A stretch of DNA of 64,000 bases, from contig NZ_WBMS02000018.1 of the NCBI RefSeq assembly GCF_008923205.2, positions 129,430 to 193,429 on the forward strand. Direction: 5' to 3'. A program made the position numbers and the translations under genes. Every line of letters starts with the position of its first letter. Position 1 is the stretch's first letter. The notes under the pieces are model-generated. The model did not search any database and had not been told where the DNA came from. It saw nothing but the letters and a program-made list of their open reading frames with translations. This document shows, piece after piece, positions 1 through 8,706 of the stretch. This stretch comes from Actinomadura physcomitrii. GTDB lineage: Bacteria > Actinomycetota > Actinomycetes > Streptosporangiales > Streptosporangiaceae.

Positions 1-1
1 C

Positions 2-322
2 GACGCCACGGCGTTCGGTGAGATCTACCAGGCGGAGATGCTGCGGTTCTGCGACGTCGGCGCGGGCGGCCCGTTCGTCGCCGCCGGCGCGACGGCTCTG
101 GACGGACGCCCGCCGCTCAACACCTCCGGTGGCCTGCTGTCCAAGGGGCACCCGATCGCGGCCTCGGGGCTGTCGATGACGCACGAGGTCGTCTCGCAGC
201 TCCGCGGTGAAGCCGGCCCCCGCCAGGTGCGGGACGCGCGAGTCGCCCTCGTCGAGAACGGCGGCGGGATCATGGGCCTCGAAGAGGCCGCCTGCTGCGT
301 CACCATCCTCGATCGGCGCTGA
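2..322 (+). CDS. SCP2-type thiolase, C-terminal part (cut by window start)
   Basis: The open frame enters from the left edge and encodes the last ~106 residues of a thiolase of the SCP2/acetyl-CoA acetyltransferase group. Visible features are the family motif LLSKGHPIAASG, carrying the catalytic histidine, and the terminal block VENGGGIMG that follows ARVAL. Thiolases of this group cleave 3-ketoacyl-CoA with CoA in the cytoplasm during beta-oxidation-like degradation. Three further full-length paralogues lie in the next 13 kb, so this is the first gene of a CoA-dependent catabolic cluster. The nucleophilic cysteine lies outside the window, so activity cannot be judged. Family assignment is firm; the substrate is unknown. 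Confidence 0.9.
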   Translation, partial: DATAFGEIYQAEMLRFCDVGAGGPFVAAGATALDGRPPLNTSGGLLSKGHPIAASGLSMTHEVVSQLRGEAGPRQVRDARVALVENGGGIMGLEEAACCVTILDRR

Positions 323-423
323 CCCTTCCGTCCGGTGCGGTGGGCGGCTTCCGGGTGCGGCTGCGGTAGCATCCGGGCAATGGTCGGGCATCCCAACACA
401 GGATCGAGCGCAGGGTCGGCTGC

Positions 424-1140
424 ATGAGGTCGATGCAGCGCGTCGTCGCCATCCTTGAAAGCGTCTCCCGTTCGGCCACACCGGCGACACCCGGCCGAGT
501 CAGCGAGGAGACCTCCCTGTCGCTGTCGACCGTGTCCCGGATCATGCGTGAGCTGGCCGTCGAGGAGATGCTGGACCGCTCGTCCGACGGGACGTACGTG
601 CTCGGCACCCGGGTGTTCAACCTCGTCTCCACCGCCACCAGCAGGGGCGACAGGACCGCCGGCATCAACCGGGTGCTGCAGCACCTGCGCGACCTCACGG
701 GTGAGACGGCCTCACTGCACGTCCGCCGAGGCGACCAGCGGGTGTGCGTCGCCTCGGCGACCAGCGGCCACAGCCTGCGGCGCGTCATCCCCATCGGCGA
801 CTCGGTCAACCTGGTGGGCTCCGTGCCCGGCGACGTGTTCCTCTCCCAGGCCGACGAATCGGAGAGGGACTCGCTGGTGTCGGCGGTCCTCTCGGGCCGG
901 GCGCGCAAGGAGCAGCTCGAGAAGATCCGGTTCACCGCCGAGCACGGGTACTCCGCCTACAGCGCCGACAGCCACGGGCTCACCGGCATCGCGGTGCCCG
1001 TGCGCGTCGGGGACGAGGTCCACGCCGCGCTGGCCGTGTCCGGGCCCTCGGTCAGGTTCACCGTGGAGATCGCCGAGTCCTGGCTTCCCGACCTGCGGAC
1101 CGCGGCCAGGCGGCTGGAGCCGTGGATGAGGGCCGAATGA
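424..1140 (+). CDS. IclR-family transcriptional regulator
   Basis: This 238-residue protein has the size and two-domain layout of IclR regulators. A winged helix occupies about residues 3-60 (RVVAILESVS, then LSLSTVSRIMREL as the recognition helix). An effector-binding domain follows, with the family block RRGDQRVCVASATSG and the later HGLTGIAVPV. Such proteins bind small acids or acyl-CoA intermediates and control neighbouring catabolic genes. The start at 424 has only a weak ribosome site; a second ATG at 433 is possible. It lies between a thiolase and a convergent SDR. A second IclR gene with similar domain spacing lies at 7938. Target genes are inferred to be the surrounding cluster. Confidence 0.92.
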   Translation: MRSMQRVVAILESVSRSATPATPGRVSEETSLSLSTVSRIMRELAVEEMLDRSSDGTYVLGTRVFNLVSTATSRGDRTAGINRVLQHLRDLTGETASLHVRRGDQRVCVASATSGHSLRRVIPIGDSVNLVGSVPGDVFLSQADESERDSLVSAVLSGRARKEQLEKIRFTAEHGYSAYSADSHGLTGIAVPVRVGDEVHAALAVSGPSVRFTVEIAESWLPDLRTAARRLEPWMRAE

Positions 1141-1141
1141 G

Positions 1142-1170
1142 GCGCCGGCGGCCGTTCGGCCCTCCGGCGC
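1142..1170. terminator. Hairpin between convergent IclR and SDR genes
   Basis: Arms GCGCCGG (1142-1148) and CCGGCGC (1164-1170) enclose a second inverted repeat GGCCG-TT-CGGCC (1150-1161). It starts 2 bp after the IclR stop and sits just before the SDR stop, where a bidirectional terminator would be expected. There is no T-run, as is common in high-GC actinomycetes. Confidence 0.5.
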
Positions 1171-1186
1171 TCCCGCCGGATCGGCG

Positions 1187-1963
1187 CTACGACCTCTCGC
1201 GGAGGTCCTGCCACACCCGGCGGTAGGCGGACACGGCCTCGAAGCCGCCGTCGACCGGAACGTCGACACCGGTCAGGAAGGACGAGTCGTCACTGGCGAG
1301 GAAGAGCGCCACGGCGGCGACCTCGTCAGGACGCGCGGCCCGGTCCAGCGGGGTCATCGAGCGCATCGCGTCGTAGGCCGCGGTGCCCGCGATCAGCGGG
1401 GTGTGGACCAGCCCCGGATGGATCATGTTGACGCGGACGCGCCAATCCGCGAGCTCCAGGGCGGCCGACTTCGACAGGCCGCGCAGTCCCCACTTGCTCG
1501 CGGCGTAGGCGGCGACGGGATGGCCCATCATGCCCGACAGCGAGCCGATGTTGACGATCGATCCTCCGCCGCTGTCACGCATCAGCGGAGCGCATGCCCG
1601 CATCCCGAGCATGGGTCCGTTGAGGTTCACCGACAGGATCCCGTCCCAGTCCGCCATGGTCATGGCCATGAGTCCGTCGCGGACGATGATGCCCGCGTTG
1701 TTGACCAGAACGTGCAGGCCCTCCCCCGCCGACTCGATGCTCGTGACGAGCTCGGCCCACGAGTCGTCCTGGGCGACGTCGAGGCGCTGGAAGGTCGCTC
1801 GCCCGCCGTTCGACGCGATGCGCTCGGCCAGCTCCCGGCCGGGCGATTCCTGGATGTCGCAGACGAAGACGTGGGCGCCCTCCCGGGCGAAGAGCTCCGC
1901 CTCGGTGGCGCCCATTCCGCTCGCCGCGCCGGTGACGACGGCGGTCTTCCCGTCAAGCCTCAT
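1187..1963 (-). CDS. SDR-family oxidoreductase (SDR 1)
   Basis: A 258-residue classical short-chain dehydrogenase/reductase. The cofactor loop TGAASGMG is near residues 10-17. NNAG follows, then the catalytic Ser in NIGSLSG and the YAASK pair. Such enzymes interconvert alcohols and ketones with NAD(P)(H) in the cytoplasm. I chose the ATG at 1963 because an AAGGAGAA site lies just upstream; a longer open frame to 2020 lacks N-terminal homology. It is divergent from the crotonase gene at 2470 and convergent with the IclR gene. The likely role is oxidation of a hydroxylated cyclic or acyl intermediate; the substrate is not known. Confidence 0.9.
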   Translation of the reverse strand: MRLDGKTAVVTGAASGMGATEAELFAREGAHVFVCDIQESPGRELAERIASNGGRATFQRLDVAQDDSWAELVTSIESAGEGLHVLVNNAGIIVRDGLMAMTMADWDGILSVNLNGPMLGMRACAPLMRDSGGGSIVNIGSLSGMMGHPVAAYAASKWGLRGLSKSAALELADWRVRVNMIHPGLVHTPLIAGTAAYDAMRSMTPLDRAARPDEVAAVALFLASDDSSFLTGVDVPVDGGFEAVSAYRRVWQDLRERS

Positions 1964-2469
1964 CTTGTTCTTCTCCTTCGTGTGCAACGGTCCGGGCCGA
2001 AGGACCGCCGAGCGGAACACGTGCCAGTTGAGCGGTGGTGGCCGTCCGGCGAGGGCTCTGGTTCACGAGCGCGCCTGAGCGGGATGTCGGAGCTCCGGTC
2101 TCACGGAGCCCGGCGCGTCGGACGCCTTCCCCTGCGGCGAAGCCATCTCATGCACTGGGAAGCCCGGTCGCTGGATGGAAGCATCCAACGGACTTTCCGC
2201 CGCTCCTGTCAAGGCCGCTTCCCGGCATCACCAAGAGGCCCGGCCTTCATTTCCGACCCTGGACATCCGTCGGATACGTGAGTACCGTCACTGGCATCAC
2301 GTGAGAAGTTCGCTCACACAGTGAGCGAGCATGGCATCGGCGGCCGAGGGTGAGGCCCGCCCGGGGCACGGATCCCGGCAGGTGACGGCGCCCCCGCCCG
2401 GAGGCTGATGACCTTCACATCGCAGCGCATCGTCCCGGAGCGACCGGGGACACGAGGAGGAGAACGAAA
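1964..2469. promoter_or_regulatory. 506-bp divergent promoter region
   Basis: No coding sequence was recognised between the divergent SDR 1 and crotonase genes. It holds three inverted repeats: TGGATG-GAAG-CATCCA (2172-2187), the octamer TCACGTGA (2297-2304) and the 17-bp palindrome at 2311-2327 listed separately. A strong AGGAGGAG ribosome site precedes the crotonase ATG. The unusual length for this compact cluster suggests control of both directions from here. Confidence 0.6.
2311..2327. promoter_or_regulatory. 17-bp palindrome, CTCA-N5-TGAG operator family (site A)
   Basis: A perfect inverted repeat with 7-bp arms, CGCTCAC-ACA-GTGAGCG. It shares the CTCA-N5-TGAG core with sites at 9571, 11613 and (imperfectly) 11757, all in divergent promoter regions of the same cluster. 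It is inferred to be an operator for a shared regulator. It lies 142 bp upstream of the crotonase start. Confidence 0.5.
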
Positions 2470-3366
2470 ATGGCGAGTGTGTCACCGCGGCACATGCCGG
2501 CCTTCGTCAAGCCGCCGAAGTTCGAGGAGTACAGCGAGAAGTACAAAGAGCACATCATCATGGAGCGCCGCGACGGCGTGATCATGCTCCGGATGCACAC
2601 GAAGAACAAGACCCTCGTGTGGGGGCCGCAGCTTCACCGGGCGATCCACCAGGCTGTGGAGGAGGCCGCGGCGGACCCGGAGAACCAGGTGATGATCCTC
2701 ACCGCGACCGGCGACTTCTGGGTCGCCTACGGGTACTCCATCAGGGAGGAGGGCTACAACCTGCCGGAATCGACGGCGGAGGAGCGGGCCAAGTCGAGCA
2801 TGGACTTCTTCGTCGGTGACGGCATGCCGCTCCAGGAAGCCCTGGTCTTCGATGTGCGCATCCCGACCATCGCCGCGATCAACGGTCCCGGGTACCACAT
2901 GGAGATGGCCCTCATGTGCGACCTGACGATCTGCACCGACGACACCGTGATGGTCGATGTCCACAAGTGGATGGGCTTCGTGTCCGGGGACGGCGTCAAC
3001 ATCGCCTACCAGGGCCTGATGGGCAACAAGCGAGCGAACTACGCCATGCTGCTCGGCACGCCGGTGACGGCCCAGCAGGCGCTCGAGTGGGGCATGGTCA
3101 ACGAGGTCGTCCCGCGGCAGCGGATCTACGACCGCGCCTGGGAGCTCGGGGCCAAGGTCATGGAGGGCGGCGAGAAGCGCCGCGCCTACCGGCGGATGAT
3201 GACCGAGATCATGCGCAAGCCCTGGAAGACCCGCATGTCCGAGGACTTCTTCGGAGCGTTCGCGGCCGAGATGTACGGCTACATGGCCGAGCCGGACGTG
3301 AGTCACGACGACGAGGCCCTCGACGAGATGTGGAAGCAGTGCGGAGTCGAGATCCCGGAATGGTGA
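2470..3366 (+). CDS. Crotonase-fold hydrolase resembling 6-oxocamphor hydrolase
   Basis: A 298-residue crotonase/enoyl-CoA hydratase superfamily protein. Its blocks (VMILTATGDFWVAYGYS, AAINGPGYHMEMALMCDL, VSGDGVN, LGTPVTAQQALEWGMVNEVV) match the 6-oxocamphor hydrolase branch better than classical hydratases. Two of that enzyme's catalytic histidines and its aspartate appear conserved as H143 (GYHME), H165 (DVHKW) and D174 (SGDG). That branch cleaves a C-C bond in a beta-diketone by a retro-Claisen reaction. The ATG at 2470 follows a strong AGGAGGAG site. The gene is 67 bp ahead of the DUF35 gene, so it heads the plus-strand operon with a thiolase and a CoA ligase. Crotonase membership is certain; the beta-diketone hydrolase role is an inference from recalled family sequence. 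Confidence 0.85.
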   Translation: MASVSPRHMPAFVKPPKFEEYSEKYKEHIIMERRDGVIMLRMHTKNKTLVWGPQLHRAIHQAVEEAAADPENQVMILTATGDFWVAYGYSIREEGYNLPESTAEERAKSSMDFFVGDGMPLQEALVFDVRIPTIAAINGPGYHMEMALMCDLTICTDDTVMVDVHKWMGFVSGDGVNIAYQGLMGNKRANYAMLLGTPVTAQQALEWGMVNEVVPRQRIYDRAWELGAKVMEGGEKRRAYRRMMTEIMRKPWKTRMSEDFFGAFAAEMYGYMAEPDVSHDDEALDEMWKQCGVEIPEW

Positions 3367-3433
3367 CCGCACGCCGGCCGGCCCCGTGCCGGAAGACGCG
3401 AGGGGCCATGGCGTCCTTGCCGGGGGCCGCGAG

Positions 3434-3847
3434 ATGAAGCTGCACGATCCCGCGATGTTCACCGGGAACGCCGAGGACCCGGCCCTGGTCGGGCAGAAGT
3501 GCCGCGCCTGCGGGAAGGTCGCCTTCCCGCGCAAGCGGGTGTGTCCCGGCTGCTTCGGTGAAAGCCTCGACGACCACGTCCTGAGCACGACCGGAGTCCT
3601 GCACACCTTCACCTGCACGCATGTGGGAGCGCCGCACCTGCCTTCCCCCTACCTGCTCGGGTTCGTCGACGTCCCCGAGGGCGTGCGGCTCCTGTCGCTG
3701 CTGACCGACTGCGATCCGTGGGAGGAGGTCCTCCGGGTCGGCATGCCCATGGAGATGGTGATGAGGCCGCTCATGCGGGACGCCTCCGGCGAGGACCTCT
3801 ACACCTACAAGTTCCGGCCCGCCGGGCAGAAGAGGACGAACCCATGA
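3434..3847 (+). CDS. DUF35 / OB-fold zinc-ribbon protein, thiolase partner
   Basis: About 137 residues. A rubredoxin-like zinc ribbon is near the N-terminus (CRAC then CPGC, four cysteines), followed by an OB-fold part with PYLLGFVDVPEGVRLLSLL. DUF35 proteins bind acyl-CoA and form complexes with SCP2-type thiolases or aldolases. The gene overlaps the following thiolase by 4 bp (ATGA), typical of such pairs. The ATG at 3434 was preferred because homology begins there; an upstream ATG at 3386 would add 16 unmatched residues. It probably channels the 3-ketoacyl-CoA substrate to the thiolase. Confidence 0.88.
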   Translation: MKLHDPAMFTGNAEDPALVGQKCRACGKVAFPRKRVCPGCFGESLDDHVLSTTGVLHTFTCTHVGAPHLPSPYLLGFVDVPEGVRLLSLLTDCDPWEEVLRVGMPMEMVMRPLMRDASGEDLYTYKFRPAGQKRTNP

Positions 3848-5016
3848 ACCTCAGGGACGTCGTCGTGGTCGGGATCGGGGAGACGAAGTTCGGCAAGCAC
3901 ACCGGACGCTCGATCACCGACATCGGCGCCGAGGCCTGCGTCAAGGCGATCAAGGACGCGGGGGTGGGCCACAGGCAGGTGCAGGTCGCCACCGGCGGCT
4001 ACGCCTGCCAGTGGAACGCCCCTCTCGGGCAGTACTACGCGTTGCCGCAGATCGTGCTGCGCGAGATCGGCATCACCGACATCCCGATCATGCGGACGGA
4101 GTCCGGATGCGCGACGGGCTCGGTGGCCTTCCGGGACGTCTGGTACCGGATAGCGACCGGCGAGTACGACGTCGGGCTCGCCTTCGGCGTCGAGCAGATG
4201 AACGTGGCCGACTCCAGCAGCATCCTCCACCAGATCTCCGACCACATCCCGGAGCGGGACGGCGACCTCGGCCTGACGGCGGCCGGCATCTACGGGCTCA
4301 TGGCGCACAGGATGATGGCCCAGAACGGCGTCACCCGCGAGCAGCTGGCCCGGGTCGTGGTGAAGAACCGGCGGTTCGGATCCCGCAACCCCCTGGCGCA
4401 GTTCCCGGACCCGGTCACCGAAGACGAGGTCCTCAACGCGCGAATGATCTCCGATCCGCTCACGCTGTACATGTGCTGCGGCAGGGGCGACGGCGCCGCC
4501 GCGGCGGTGCTCATGGACGCGGCGACCGCCCGGCGTTACGGGACCGGACACGTGCGCGTCGCGGCCAACGTCCTGACCTCCGGCTCCTACCCCGACGACC
4601 GCGACTTCACGACCTTCGACGCCGACGTCAGGGCCGCCGACCAGGCCTACGAGATGGCGGGACTCGGGCCGGAGGACCTCGACATCGCCGAGATCCATGA
4701 CAGCTTCGCCCCCGCCGAGATCAAGCACTACGAGGACCTGGGCTTCTGCGAACGCGGCGAGGGCGGCGCGTTCCTCGACGAGGGCCGCTCGGACATGGGC
4801 GGCGACATCGTCGTCAACACCAGCGGCGGCCTCCTCTCCAAGGGCCACATCATCGGCGCGACGGGCATCTCGCAGATCGGCGAGCTGGTCAAGCAGCTGA
4901 GAGGCGCCGCGGGCGGCCGGCAGGTGGAGGGCGCCAGGGTCGGCCTGCAGCACAACTCCGGCGGCTACGTGCACACCGAGTTCTGCTCGTGCGCGATCAA
5001 CATCCTGACCGTGTGA
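3844..5016 (+). CDS. SCP2-type thiolase (second in cluster)
   Basis: A 390-residue thiolase. The nucleophile is predicted to be C89 in ESGCATGS. IHDSFAPAEIKHYEDLG is the HDAF-like block, GGLLSKGHIIGATG carries the base histidine, and the C-terminal HNSGGY is typical of the group. It translates from an ATG overlapping the DUF35 stop, so the two proteins are likely made in equal amounts and work as a complex. It would cleave a 3-ketoacyl-CoA or perform the related retro-aldol step seen for some DUF35-partnered enzymes. The CoA ligase gene begins 41 bp downstream. Confidence 0.92.
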   Translation: MNLRDVVVVGIGETKFGKHTGRSITDIGAEACVKAIKDAGVGHRQVQVATGGYACQWNAPLGQYYALPQIVLREIGITDIPIMRTESGCATGSVAFRDVWYRIATGEYDVGLAFGVEQMNVADSSSILHQISDHIPERDGDLGLTAAGIYGLMAHRMMAQNGVTREQLARVVVKNRRFGSRNPLAQFPDPVTEDEVLNARMISDPLTLYMCCGRGDGAAAAVLMDAATARRYGTGHVRVAANVLTSGSYPDDRDFTTFDADVRAADQAYEMAGLGPEDLDIAEIHDSFAPAEIKHYEDLGFCERGEGGAFLDEGRSDMGGDIVVNTSGGLLSKGHIIGATGISQIGELVKQLRGAAGGRQVEGARVGLQHNSGGYVHTEFCSCAINILTV

Positions 5017-5057
5017 CGGCCGGCCCACGGACCGAGTGAAGGACGAGTAGAAGAACG

Positions 5058-6404
5058 ATGGGTACAGCTCGCAAGTATTGGGACATGGAGATCGAGCCCC
5101 TGCTCAACACCCCGGAGATCAGGGACCTCCAGTGGAGCAGGCTCCAGCAGCTGCTGCACCGCCTGTACGAGGGCAAGCCCTTCTGGCGAGAGCGGATGGA
5201 GGCCGCGGGCGCACGGCCGGAAGAACTGAAGGGCCTGGACGACTTCAGCCGCCGGATGCCGATCATGGACAAGGCGCAGCGCCGGCAGCTGCTGGCCGAC
5301 TGCGACGGCGACGTGATCCGCGCGGTCGACCGGTCGATCGCCGTCCCGGTGGACGAGGTCGTGCTGATGGCCGCCACGTCCGGCACCACCGGCGAGCCGA
5401 CGCCGTACCCGCACACCGAACGGGACAACCAGGTCGCCGCCGAGCTCTTCGCCCGCCTTCTCTGGCGGGCCGGCCTGCGGCGCGGTGACCGGGTGGTCCA
5501 TGCCTTCGGGCTCAGCATGTGGCTGGCCGGCGTCCCGTACGTCCAGCGCATGCAGCACAGCGGCGTCTGCCTCCTGCCGGTGGGGGCCGAGGGAGGATCT
5601 CAGCGGATCCTGCGGTTCGCCAAGCAGTTCCAGGCCGACGCCCTGTTCGCCACGCCGTCGCTGGTCGAGCACCTCATCGAGAAGGCACCGGAGCTGATCG
5701 GCATGCCCGTGGGCGAGCTCGGCATCAAGACCATCGTGTGCGCCGGTGAGCCGGGCGCGGGCATCGCCGAGGTCCGCCGGCGCATCCAGGACGCCTACGG
5801 CGCGACCCTGTACGACCACGGCGGCGGGTTCGGGATCTCGTGCGACCATTCCGAGTACCAGGGAATGCACCATGTCGCCGACGACAAGCTCATCTTCGAG
5901 CTCGTCGATCCGGACACGCGTGAGCCCGTCCCGTTCGAGCACGGCGCCCGGGGGCTGGCCGTCCAGACCACCCTCGAGGCCGAGGGGATGCTCTGGATGC
6001 GCGAGACCTTCGGGGACATCGTCCAGGTCTTCACCGAGCCGTGCCCGTGCGGTGCCTCCGGCTTCCGGTTCAAGGTGGTCGGCCGTGCCGACGACATGCT
6101 CAAGGTCAAGGGCGTGATGGTCTACCCGGCGGCCATCGACGGCGTCATCACGGGGTTCGCGCCGCGGGTGACCGGCGAGTTCCGGATCGTGCTCGACGAT
6201 CCTCCGCCGCGGGTCGTCCCGCCGCTGGTGCTCCGGGTCGAGCGGGGCGAGAACGTCCCGGACGAGCAGTTGCCGGCCCTGGCGAACGAGATCGAAGAGC
6301 GGATGAGCTCCACGCTGAAGGTCAGCCCGCGCATCGAGTGGGTCGCCCCCTACACGTTCGAGCGGACGGGCGGCAAGACCAACTTCTTCGACCGCAGGTA
6401 CTGA
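5058..6404 (+). CDS. Phenylacetate-CoA ligase (PaaK)-like acyl-CoA synthetase
   Basis: A 448-residue ANL-superfamily adenylate-forming enzyme of the PaaK type. The phosphate-binding loop is MAATSGTTGEPTPYPH near residue 112. HGGGFGISCD corresponds to the adenine/acid pocket. CPCGASGFRFKVVGRADDMLKVKG leads into the C-terminal lid, written here only to mark the block at about 330-353. It would activate a carboxylic acid to its CoA thioester with ATP. The position between two thiolases suggests it primes the acid released by the hydrolase or SDR steps. Length fits PaaK relatives (430-450 aa). The exact acid is unknown; the gene is not part of a paa ring-oxidation operon here. Confidence 0.88.
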   Translation: MGTARKYWDMEIEPLLNTPEIRDLQWSRLQQLLHRLYEGKPFWRERMEAAGARPEELKGLDDFSRRMPIMDKAQRRQLLADCDGDVIRAVDRSIAVPVDEVVLMAATSGTTGEPTPYPHTERDNQVAAELFARLLWRAGLRRGDRVVHAFGLSMWLAGVPYVQRMQHSGVCLLPVGAEGGSQRILRFAKQFQADALFATPSLVEHLIEKAPELIGMPVGELGIKTIVCAGEPGAGIAEVRRRIQDAYGATLYDHGGGFGISCDHSEYQGMHHVADDKLIFELVDPDTREPVPFEHGARGLAVQTTLEAEGMLWMRETFGDIVQVFTEPCPCGASGFRFKVVGRADDMLKVKGVMVYPAAIDGVITGFAPRVTGEFRIVLDDPPPRVVPPLVLRVERGENVPDEQLPALANEIEERMSSTLKVSPRIEWVAPYTFERTGGKTNFFDRRY

Positions 6405-6414
6405 TCGCCGCAGG

Positions 6415-6441
6415 CCGCCCGCGCCTTCCCGGCGCGGGCGG
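6415..6441 (+). terminator. Perfect GC hairpin between CoA ligase and thiolase genes
   Basis: Eleven-base arms CCGCCCGCGCC and GGCGCGGGCGG flank a TTCCC loop, 10 bp after the ligase stop and 21 bp before the thiolase GTG. There is no T-run. It could terminate part of the transcripts or stabilise the upstream message; the following gene keeps its own GGGAGGA ribosome site. Confidence 0.55.
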
Positions 6442-6462
6442 TCGAGATCCCCGGGAGGACAC

Positions 6463-7698
6463 GTGGACGTCTACATCGTCGGTGTCGGAATGACGCCCTT
6501 CGGCAGGCTTCCGGAGATGGGCGTGAAGGACCTCACCCGCCAGGCCGTCAACGATGCGCTCGGCGACGCCGGCTGCGGCAAGCCGGCCGTCCAGGCCGCG
6601 TTCTTCGCCAACACCGTGATGAACTACCTGGAGAATCAGGTCTTCATCCCGGGCCCCATCGCTCTGCGTGCCATGGGATTCGAAGAGATCCCCATCCTGA
6701 CCATCGAGAACGCCTGCGCGAGCGGATCGACCGCGCTCTGGGACGCCGTCAACTACGTGCGCAGCGGGGCCGGCGATGTCGCTCTGGCCGTCGGCGCCGA
6801 GAAGATGAACGTCGGCGACAAGCAGCGCCGGCTCGCGGTCTTCGACAGCGGCTGGGAGGTCGCGACTGCCGATGAGAACTACGCGAACCTGATGGCCTAC
6901 GGCGCCGGGGTCGACATCCCCCCGGACACCGAGAGCCCGGACCCGCGCAGCCGCTTCATGGACGTCTACGCGGCGTACGCCCGCCACCACATGCGCGAGT
7001 ACGGGATGACCCAGCGCCAGATCGCGGCGGTGTCGGCGAAGAACCATCGGCACTCGGTCCACAACCCGCGCGCCTTCTACCGCAAGCCGTTCACGGCCGA
7101 GGAGGTGCTCGCGGCCAAGCCGGTGGTCTACCCGCTCACCGTGCCCATGTGCGCACCCGTGACCGACGGCGGAGCCGCCGCGATCGTCTGCACGGAGGAG
7201 GCGCTGTCGCGGCACGGCTTCGACCGCTCGCGAGCCGTCAAGGTCGAGGCCTGCGTCCTGGTGAGCGGGGTCGACCGCAAGCCCGGGGAGGTCGAGAAGC
7301 AGCCCACGTGCCTCGCCGCACGGCGCGCCTACGAGCAGGCGGGCATCGGTCCGGAGGAGATCGACGTCGCCGAGGTCCACGACGCGGCGGCCATCGGCGA
7401 GATCCGCGAGATCGAGAACCTCGGGCTCTGCGAGTTCGGCGCGGGCGCCGAGCTGTCCGAGCGCGGCGAGACGGCCATCGGCGGGCGCATCCCGATCAAC
7501 CCGTCCGGCGGCCTCGAGTCGAAAGGACACCCGATCGCCGCCACGGGACTCGGGCAGGTCTTCGAGCTCGTGTCCCAGCTGCGGGGCGAGTGCGAGGGCC
7601 GCCAGGTGGAGAACGCCAGGTTCGCGATCCAGGAGAACGGAGGCGGAAGCATCGGGCTGGACGCGGCGGTCACCGTCGTGACCATCCTGTCCAGGTGA
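6463..7698 (+). CDS. SCP2-type thiolase (third in cluster)
   Basis: A 411-residue thiolase starting with GTG, chosen because GGGAGGA lies 5 bp upstream and homology starts at VYIVGVGMTPFG. The predicted nucleophile is C85 (IENACASGS), with HDAAAIGEIREIENLG and the GGLESKGHPIAATG block. It differs clearly from the 3844 copy, so it likely handles another chain length or ring-derived intermediate. No DUF35 partner gene is adjacent. It is the last gene before the second IclR regulator. Confidence 0.92.
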   Translation: MDVYIVGVGMTPFGRLPEMGVKDLTRQAVNDALGDAGCGKPAVQAAFFANTVMNYLENQVFIPGPIALRAMGFEEIPILTIENACASGSTALWDAVNYVRSGAGDVALAVGAEKMNVGDKQRRLAVFDSGWEVATADENYANLMAYGAGVDIPPDTESPDPRSRFMDVYAAYARHHMREYGMTQRQIAAVSAKNHRHSVHNPRAFYRKPFTAEEVLAAKPVVYPLTVPMCAPVTDGGAAAIVCTEEALSRHGFDRSRAVKVEACVLVSGVDRKPGEVEKQPTCLAARRAYEQAGIGPEEIDVAEVHDAAAIGEIREIENLGLCEFGAGAELSERGETAIGGRIPINPSGGLESKGHPIAATGLGQVFELVSQLRGECEGRQVENARFAIQENGGGSIGLDAAVTVVTILSR

Positions 7699-7937
7699 GG
7701 ATCGCCGGCCCCTACCTCGCGCAGCGCAGCCGGCCTCGTTCTTGCTCCGGCGATCTCCTGCTCCTCCCGGGCGTTTCCCTGGTGGAGGTGGGATTCGCGG
7801 CCGGGGCTTCGGGATCAACCGTGCGGTATCGTCGTCATGACGGTCGATAGGGATTCACGGCCCTCCGGTTGTGCCGGTGGCCCCGGACCGTCCCCGGTTC
7901 GCACGACTGTACGGGCGGTCTACGGAGAAGGCCTGGA

Positions 7938-8684
7938 ATGCAAGCTCTCGAACGGATCCTGGCGATCCTCGAGTCCACCGCGAGGACCGCGTCCGCCGCG
8001 TCGCCGACGAAGGTCGCGGAGGAGACGGGCCTGTCGCTGTCCACGGTGGTGCGGCTCATGCAGTCGCTCACCGACGCGCACGTCCTGGTGCGATCGGCCG
8101 ACACCGGGCAGTACCGGATCGGGCCCCGGCTCGTGGGGATCGTCGCCCGCGCCACCCAGTCGTTCGACTACCGGATCGCGGCACAGCCTCTGCTGGACAA
8201 CCTCCGCGACATCACGCAGGAGACCGCGTCGCTGCACATGCTGCAGGGCAACGACCGCATGTGCGTCGCGGCGGCTTACACGACGCAGCCCTTCGGCCGC
8301 ATCGTGCCCATCGGTCTGCCCTTCCCGGTGGCCGGATCCGCGGCGGGCCACGCGCTGCTGTCCCAGCTCGACGACGGGGATCTGGAACGCGTGCTCAACG
8401 AGGTATGCGAGGGTTCGCAGGTCGAGATCGTCCGGGCGGCCGTGCAGGAGGTCCGGGAACAGGGCTTCACGGTGGCCGTCAACCAGGCCGTGGCGGGGAT
8501 CAGGGGCATCGCGATGCCGGTCGGAAAGGACCCGGGACTGGGCTGCCTCAGCGTCTCGGGCCCGGCCTCGCGCTTCGACGACGCGGCGGCCGCCAAGGCA
8601 CTGCCGCCCCTTCAGGAGACAGCCGAGGCGCTGGTGTCCATGCGAGCACTCGAACCCCCGGCCGAGCGCCCGGGACGGGCGTAG
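7938..8684 (+). CDS. IclR-family transcriptional regulator (second)
   Basis: A 248-residue IclR protein. The winged helix is near residues 3-58, with recognition helix LSLSTVVRLMQSL, followed by the effector domain blocks DNLRDITQETASLHML and VAGIRGIAMPV. The ATG at 7938 follows GGAG 11 bp upstream; longer reading to 7869 adds no homology. The 239-bp space before it contains the perfect palindrome CGTCATGACG (7833-7842), a possible autoregulatory site. It is convergent with SDR 2. It may sense a CoA ester or acid from the pathway. Confidence 0.92.
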   Translation: MQALERILAILESTARTASAASPTKVAEETGLSLSTVVRLMQSLTDAHVLVRSADTGQYRIGPRLVGIVARATQSFDYRIAAQPLLDNLRDITQETASLHMLQGNDRMCVAAAYTTQPFGRIVPIGLPFPVAGSAAGHALLSQLDDGDLERVLNEVCEGSQVEIVRAAVQEVREQGFTVAVNQAVAGIRGIAMPVGKDPGLGCLSVSGPASRFDDAAAAKALPPLQETAEALVSMRALEPPAERPGRA

Positions 8685-8697
8685 CGGGGGCGCTCGG
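8662..8697. terminator. Bidirectional hairpin at IclR / SDR 2 convergence
   Basis: Ten-base perfect arms CCGAGCGCCC (8662-8671) and GGGCGCTCGG (8688-8697) straddle the IclR stop codon. The hairpin ends 10 bp before the SDR 2 stop, so it can serve both transcripts. Confidence 0.6.
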
Positions 8698-8706
8698 GGC
8701 GGCCGG

